Shown one piece after another: positions 61,301 through 64,000 of a stretch of DNA of 64,000 bases. Origin of the DNA: an uncultured Flavobacteriales bacterium. GTDB lineage: Bacteria; Bacteroidota; Bacteroidia; Flavobacteriales_D; Sanyastnellaceae. The stretch is taken from contig CALKGK010000018.1 in the NCBI GenBank assembly GCA_938085105.1, positions 1-64,000 on the forward strand. The letters are read 5' to 3'. The position numbers and the translations under genes are program-made. The notes below the pieces were generated by a model. The model saw only the letters and a program-made list of their open reading frames with translations. It ran no database searches and was not told the origin of the DNA. Within the stretch, counting starts at the first letter, position 1; the number at the start of each line of letters is the position of its first letter.

Positions 61301-62958
61301 GCGACAACATTGTCCGAAGCATCTTTGATGGACCATCCCAATTCAGACCCCCAGCAATCGCTTTGGAAGGTAAAGGTGATGTTGTTCTGGCCGTAGGTTG
61401 ATGGAACTGCGATGGTGCTCGATGTTTGATCGCTATTATCGTCGTTGGATGCGGTGAGTTCGACATCTAAACTGATCCCGCTCGGAACACGAATGAGTGG
61501 GTTGGTTTCACTGGAAGTCATTCCGTCATACGAAAAGGTCCATAGAATTGTCGTTGCTCCTGAACTGGTGTTCGTGAACTGAATATCGGCAAAGCCACAT
61601 CCATTGGAAACGATGGAGTAGGTGAAAGCGGCTGTAGCATTGCTGTAGATGCATGACCCATCGTTGATGGTAGCGCTGCTGTTGTAGTTATCTGCAAGCA
61701 CATCGTTACAACCTTTAATTATGCAAAAGGTCCCAGTCAATGTAGCCCCCCAATCTAAAGCGCCGGAGTATTCGTAAAGGACGAGCTCATCTGGACCTTC
61801 AATTTTCAAAGATCCGTTCAAGCTACATCCGGAGTGAATGGTTCCATGAAAGCCATCCGAATAGGAATCTGTGAGTTTGATCTCGTAACAATCTTCTGCC
61901 AAACAGAAGTTGCGCACGATCAGTGCAGCTTCATTGTCATCGCTAAAACTACCTGTGCTTTCGCTATCAATGCTTAAGTCTTCATCATTACTGAGCTCCC
62001 ATCCCAATTCACTTCCAAAACAATCCGGTTGCAATTCCATGGTAACAGGAGTGCCGTCGTTGTTCAATGTAATCGTGATGCTTTGAGTGCTGATATCGCT
62101 ATTGTCAGGATTGCTTGCCGTTAAGCTTGCACTGATGGTTTCACCACCATTAAATTCAATCATCGGATTACTTTCGGTGGATGAAGGATAATCACTCCCA
62201 AAGTTCCAAGCGAAGGTGTTAGCACCTGCACTTGTATTGGTGAATTGTATGCTGGTTTTTCCGCATCCTGAGCTAGCGACTGTATAAGTAAAGCCCGCCG
62301 AGGCACTTGGGTAGATGCAGGATTCGTCGTCTTGGTTAGCATTGCTGTTGTAATTACTAGCGATGGGATCAGTACATCCACTCACAATTGTGGTGGAGTT
62401 TTGTGCCCCTGGAGTTCCATTGCTCACTGTGGAGGCTGCCCATGAAGCGGAGACTCCGTTGTTGGTGTCTGAATCTACCAACTCTAAACTACTGCAATTT
62501 CCATCTGCATTGGGCCAGCCGTTGTTGTCGTCATAAATCACTTCATCAATGATGGTCCCGCTGTCATTGCGGAGTCGGATTCGCTCACTGTTGTTGCTCA
62601 AACCACCGCTCCATTGAAATACTTGATAGGAATTTCCAGAATACGAGCTGGAGTTATTTGCCACAATGAGGTATTCACCGGGGCCCAAGGATGTTCCTGA
62701 AGGAAAGGTGAAAGACATGGCTACGCTGAAATTCCACCCAGAGAGGTTGACACTGCTGGTTCCTTGGTTAAAGAGTTCAACAAATTCATAGTTCCCATCG
62801 CTTCCTTGTGAGGAGCAGGGGTTGTAATGAATCTCGTTGATTACGATATCGTCATCTGCTAATGCGAGAGGGCGAGCGTTGATTTGAAGAAGGGTAAAAT
62901 AGGCCAGGGCAAAAATGCTCATGGCTTTAAAATTCGGTGCAAGAGTGGTGAACTTCAT
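58381..62958 (-). CDS. Very large secreted T9SS protein with lamin-tail domain
   Basis: 1525-aa secreted protein, N-terminal signal (up to about residue 34), then a lamin-tail domain (about 34-188; VINEIHYNP, YEFVELFNQG, GEYLIVANN). Two 219-residue units follow (194-412 and 416-634), each beginning GC-x-D-x-x-A-x-NYN and a Ca-binding-type DD/ND-x-SC, then a PKD-like part and a DCF/WGSELGW block. The rest is paralogous to the preceding gene, with a PKD domain (ISWDFGDGNLSSDLNNPSHEF) and a T9SS tail (IYFIEAKNNQEVLYTEKFIIQ). The start is M1; M13 is an alternative. The function is unknown. Confidence 0.85.
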   Translation of the reverse strand: MKFTTLAPNFKAMSIFALAYFTLLQINARPLALADDDIVINEIHYNPCSSQGSDGNYEFVELFNQGTSSVNLSGWNFSVAMSFTFPSGTSLGPGEYLIVANNSSSYSGNSYQVFQWSGGLSNNSERIRLRNDSGTIIDEVIYDDNNGWPNADGNCSSLELVDSDTNNGVSASWAASTVSNGTPGAQNSTTIVSGCTDPIASNYNSNANQDDESCIYPSASAGFTYTVASSGCGKTSIQFTNTSAGANTFAWNFGSDYPSSTESNPMIEFNGGETISASLTASNPDNSDISTQSITITLNNDGTPVTMELQPDCFGSELGWELSNDEDLSIDSESTGSFSDDNEAALIVRNFCLAEDCYEIKLTDSYSDGFHGTIHSGCSLNGSLKIEGPDELVLYEYSGALDWGATLTGTFCIIKGCNDVLADNYNSSATINDGSCIYSNATAAFTYSIVSNGCGFADIQFTNTSSGATTILWTFSYDGMTSSETNPLIRVPSGISLDVELTASNDDNSDQTSSTIAVPSTYGQNNITFTFQSDCWGSELGWSIKDASDNVVASIDIGEYDDEENPDPIDYQLCLSDGCYTVTLNDDYGDGFTGGTDYSSCSTDGSYSFKDEEGNVLASYSGVFENSVSNEHCLDQTYVWKGNTSNDWGTASNWEGGTVPGSSKSVMIDTQTNNPSLDEAVTIQNLIIKAGSALSMENSSAVLNVKKHFINNGDFDNENGIVQMNGSDLQLISGSSVSKFYRLKINTNDTVRLTQNIALWGALQMESGTLDLEERDLSLLSNANTTGSIGEIKSDASIEGDEIRYHRFFSAGQGNWRMLCSPIKDAAFLQWADDFPTTGFPGSDYPSYPSSANPWANIRKYDETHINGDEADRNFGFEAIGNVTDTIGTELGYFVYFDPNPTTIDMQGEFNKGSQTLALDYSSSDMGGVHDGWNLVANPYPSAIDWEASGLSKTGVNNAIYAFNPATGLYASYVNGIGVGGFDGLIASGQAFWVKTNANNPNLTIEESAKSNLQGVHLRSTNFSTNATVRIQMEGSNTLDEVVLAFNDESSSAYDPDLDAFKFYPSNPATPSLALIPDTLSQEPYSIAVNPFPAEELWVPLEVKKGSQTDLMLINAMVDSEDDLCLFLEDLELGQTVPFNHGDVYPFVMSDASPSQRFVIHMAPPLDLSVLNESCPDAENGQIIAQGFGEAPWDFVWRDEMGNVLKESTALSTADVAEGLAPGFYEVSVTGSNALCASSSAVVQVETADEANVQHSFETASCNSLESAQIVLNMNAPYEWDLSLFNTEGDLLEEKSAQQDSSLFEALSGGLYQIIAENNCGQSIEFNSIDLRDPNAIQGSFSEVPEQVWVNENVLFEALCSNCNQISWDFGDGNLSSDLNNPSHEFTTAGSYEVQVLLENEFCSEQLTQTIEVIDRPSDELSGPGASTFSANEEANNKLVDSDKKPQFELDLNAENLQLKSLEILENETLVRVLSIGGQLLFETQFLSQEMMHINLNTSEFAPGIYFIEAKNNQEVLYTEKFIIQ
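61057..62379 (-). repeat. Two 219-residue modules (GCTD-PKD-like-DCFG) in the 1525-aa protein
   Basis: Unit 1 covers 61723-62379 and unit 2 covers 61057-61713; both are 219 codons and follow the same order of landmarks (GCTD/GCND start, DESC/DGSC, GCG, NTS.GA, DCFG/DCWG-SELGW, CYEI/CYTV, DGF). A third copy is in the partial gene at 63140-64000, ending near 63212. The copies are diverged, so duplication is old. Confidence 0.8.
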
Positions 62959-63079
62959 CGCGAAATATTAGAGGTTGTCTTTCCTCCTACGCTGGTTCTT
63001 GAGAGAGGTTGATAAGTTTTGGAGCTTTCAGACACCGCTTACAAGTGCCGCTGAGTTTAACCTACAGCTTGTTCTTTGC

Positions 63080-63114
63080 AAAAAAAAGGGGAGCTCCTTT
63101 TGCCCCCCCCTTTT
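63080..63114 (-). terminator. Terminator of the partial T9SS gene
   Basis: Stem AAAAGGGG (63084-63091) with CCCCTTTT (63107-63114) and a 15-nt loop; on the minus strand it is followed by seven or more T (63080-63087 on the plus strand is A). It lies about 26 bp past the stop of the minus-strand gene and upstream of the 1525-aa gene, separating the two. Confidence 0.75.
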
Positions 63115-63139
63115 GATTTAGTATGACGTAACGCAAGCG

Positions 63140-64000
63140 TCACGTGGTGATTAGTTCAGGTAGCATTTTTCTGAGAACACAATCATTTCTTTGTTTGAGA
63201 GCTCTACTTGATAAACCAAAGTCTGCGGCTCCAAGGTATTCACTGATCACGTTGTTGTTTTCGTCCAAGAAGGAGTAGGTTCCGTCAAAACCACAAGTTT
63301 CTCCACTTGTGAAACCAATCCCGTTTCCGGCAAAACCATCACCATAAGTATCGGCAAGGTCAACGGTGTAACAGTCATCGGGTAAGCAGAACTCGTAATT
63401 TACTGTAGCTGGTGTTCCGGTTGTGATGGGGTATGTACCAGCTCCTACACTAGCAATAACCTCGTTCGCACTGTTGCTTAAGGTCCAAGACAACTCATCT
63501 CCAAAGCAGTCTGGGGTAAAACGGAATGTTACAAAAGTGCCAGTGTTGGTGGATGGGGGAACAGTTACGGTAATGCTCGTATCTGCAGCTCCCATTCCAT
63601 TGCTCACCTCGAGGTTGACGTCAAAACTAATATCTGAAGGTACTTCCAGGCTTGGTTCAAACTCATTGGATGTTTCTCCCAAAAGCGTAAAACTCCAGTT
63701 GTTGTTTGCTGCGCCAGAGCTGTTGTTGGTGAAGTTGATGGTTGCTCTTCCGCATTGGTTGCTTACAATGGTGTATGCAAAATCTGCAGAAGGTGCTGAG
63801 TAAGTACACGATCCATCGTCGAGCAAAGCGGTGCTGTCATAATTACTTGCCGTGAGGTCGGTACAGCCTTGCACAGCAGAGACACTGTTCACTTCACCTG
63901 GAGAACCGTAACCATCGGATTCAGCCCATGCTCCACTTGTGTCATTGTTTGAAGAGGCATCAATCAGCTCCATGGACGGACAATCGCCGTCGGCATCCGG
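63140..64000 (-). pseudogene. Partial, probably truncated T9SS protein with lamin-tail domain
   Basis: The gene continues past the window edge (the frame is open from base 64000; start not seen). Visible: the end of a lamin-tail domain (PDADGDCPSMELIDASS) and one 219-residue module (GCTDLTASNYDSTALLDDGSC to EYLGAADFG). It then ends in an unrelated-looking stretch (RALKQRNDCVLRKMLPEL) instead of a T9SS tail. In the shifted frame, 63151-63216 encodes VYQVELSNKEMIVFSEKCYLN, which aligns in full with the T9SS tails of the two neighbours. I infer a deletion or frameshift that put the tail out of frame; a sequencing error is possible. Confidence 0.6.

Overview
This 64 kb window is chromosomal DNA of a free-living Bacteroidota, most likely a flavobacterium of the Cryomorphaceae/Schleiferiaceae type. 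The evidence is the many secreted proteins with type IX secretion (T9SS) C-terminal tails, the gene order uppS-bamA-ompH-ompH-murI, a complete mreBCD-pbp2-rodA block, scarcity of Shine-Dalgarno sequences, and -7 promoter elements of the TAnnTTTG type. No tRNA, rRNA, CRISPR array, insertion sequence or phage gene is visible. The assignment below family level is inference.

Layout. 1-3.0 kb (-): di-heme cytochrome c peroxidase, alpha/beta hydrolase, pdxJ. 3.1-11.1 kb (+): AcuB-like CBS protein, nadK, a DUF6089-type outer-membrane protein, uppS, bamA, two Skp/OmpH chaperones, murI (envelope assembly). 11.1-13.9 kb (-): gamma-carbonic anhydrase, arylamine N-acetyltransferase, PqiA-like membrane protein. 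14.1-17.9 kb (+): a lipoprotein, then the most remarkable locus. 18-26.8 kb (-): MMPL-type exporter, rmlA, polyprenyl synthase, a small protein, sucA, sucB. 27-36.6 kb (+): lpdA, hemH, pabB, tilS, a small protein, a YhhQ-type transporter, a DsbD-like reductase, gmhA. 36.7-40 kb (-): a repeat-rich T9SS protein. 40.5-45.5 kb (+): comM and two T9SS proteins. 45.5-53.7 kb (-): mscS, rodA, pbp2, mreD, mreC, mreB, purH. 53.9-55.1 kb (+): ABC permease. 55.2-64 kb (-): three related T9SS surface proteins, the last running off the window and apparently damaged.

The standout system is at 14.69-17.87 kb. A four-gene operon encodes a CysM-like PLP cysteine synthase, a JAMM metalloprotease, a ThiS/MoaD-like sulfur carrier and an E1-like activating enzyme fused to rhodanese. 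This is the gene set for making cysteine on a carrier-protein thiocarboxylate, as known for CysM/CysO/Mec+ in mycobacteria. In front of it lie two tandem, homologous attenuators. Each has a short reading frame with a run of cysteine codons (CCCC and CCPCCC), then an intrinsic terminator. In each, a segment starting 11-12 nt after the last Cys codon can pair with the 5' arm of the terminator. The simplest reading is that low Cys-tRNA stalls the ribosome, the antiterminator forms, and cysteine synthesis is switched on, with two checkpoints in series. The leaders, terminators and pairings are read directly from the sequence; the regulatory function is inferred.

Other points worth attention: the sulfur carrier ends in Gly-Gly-Ile-Val, so it would need trimming before activation; a strong terminator hairpin directly abuts the murI start codon; the DsbD-like protein has a duplicated N-terminal domain; and the last T9SS gene ends out of frame with an orphan T9SS tail.
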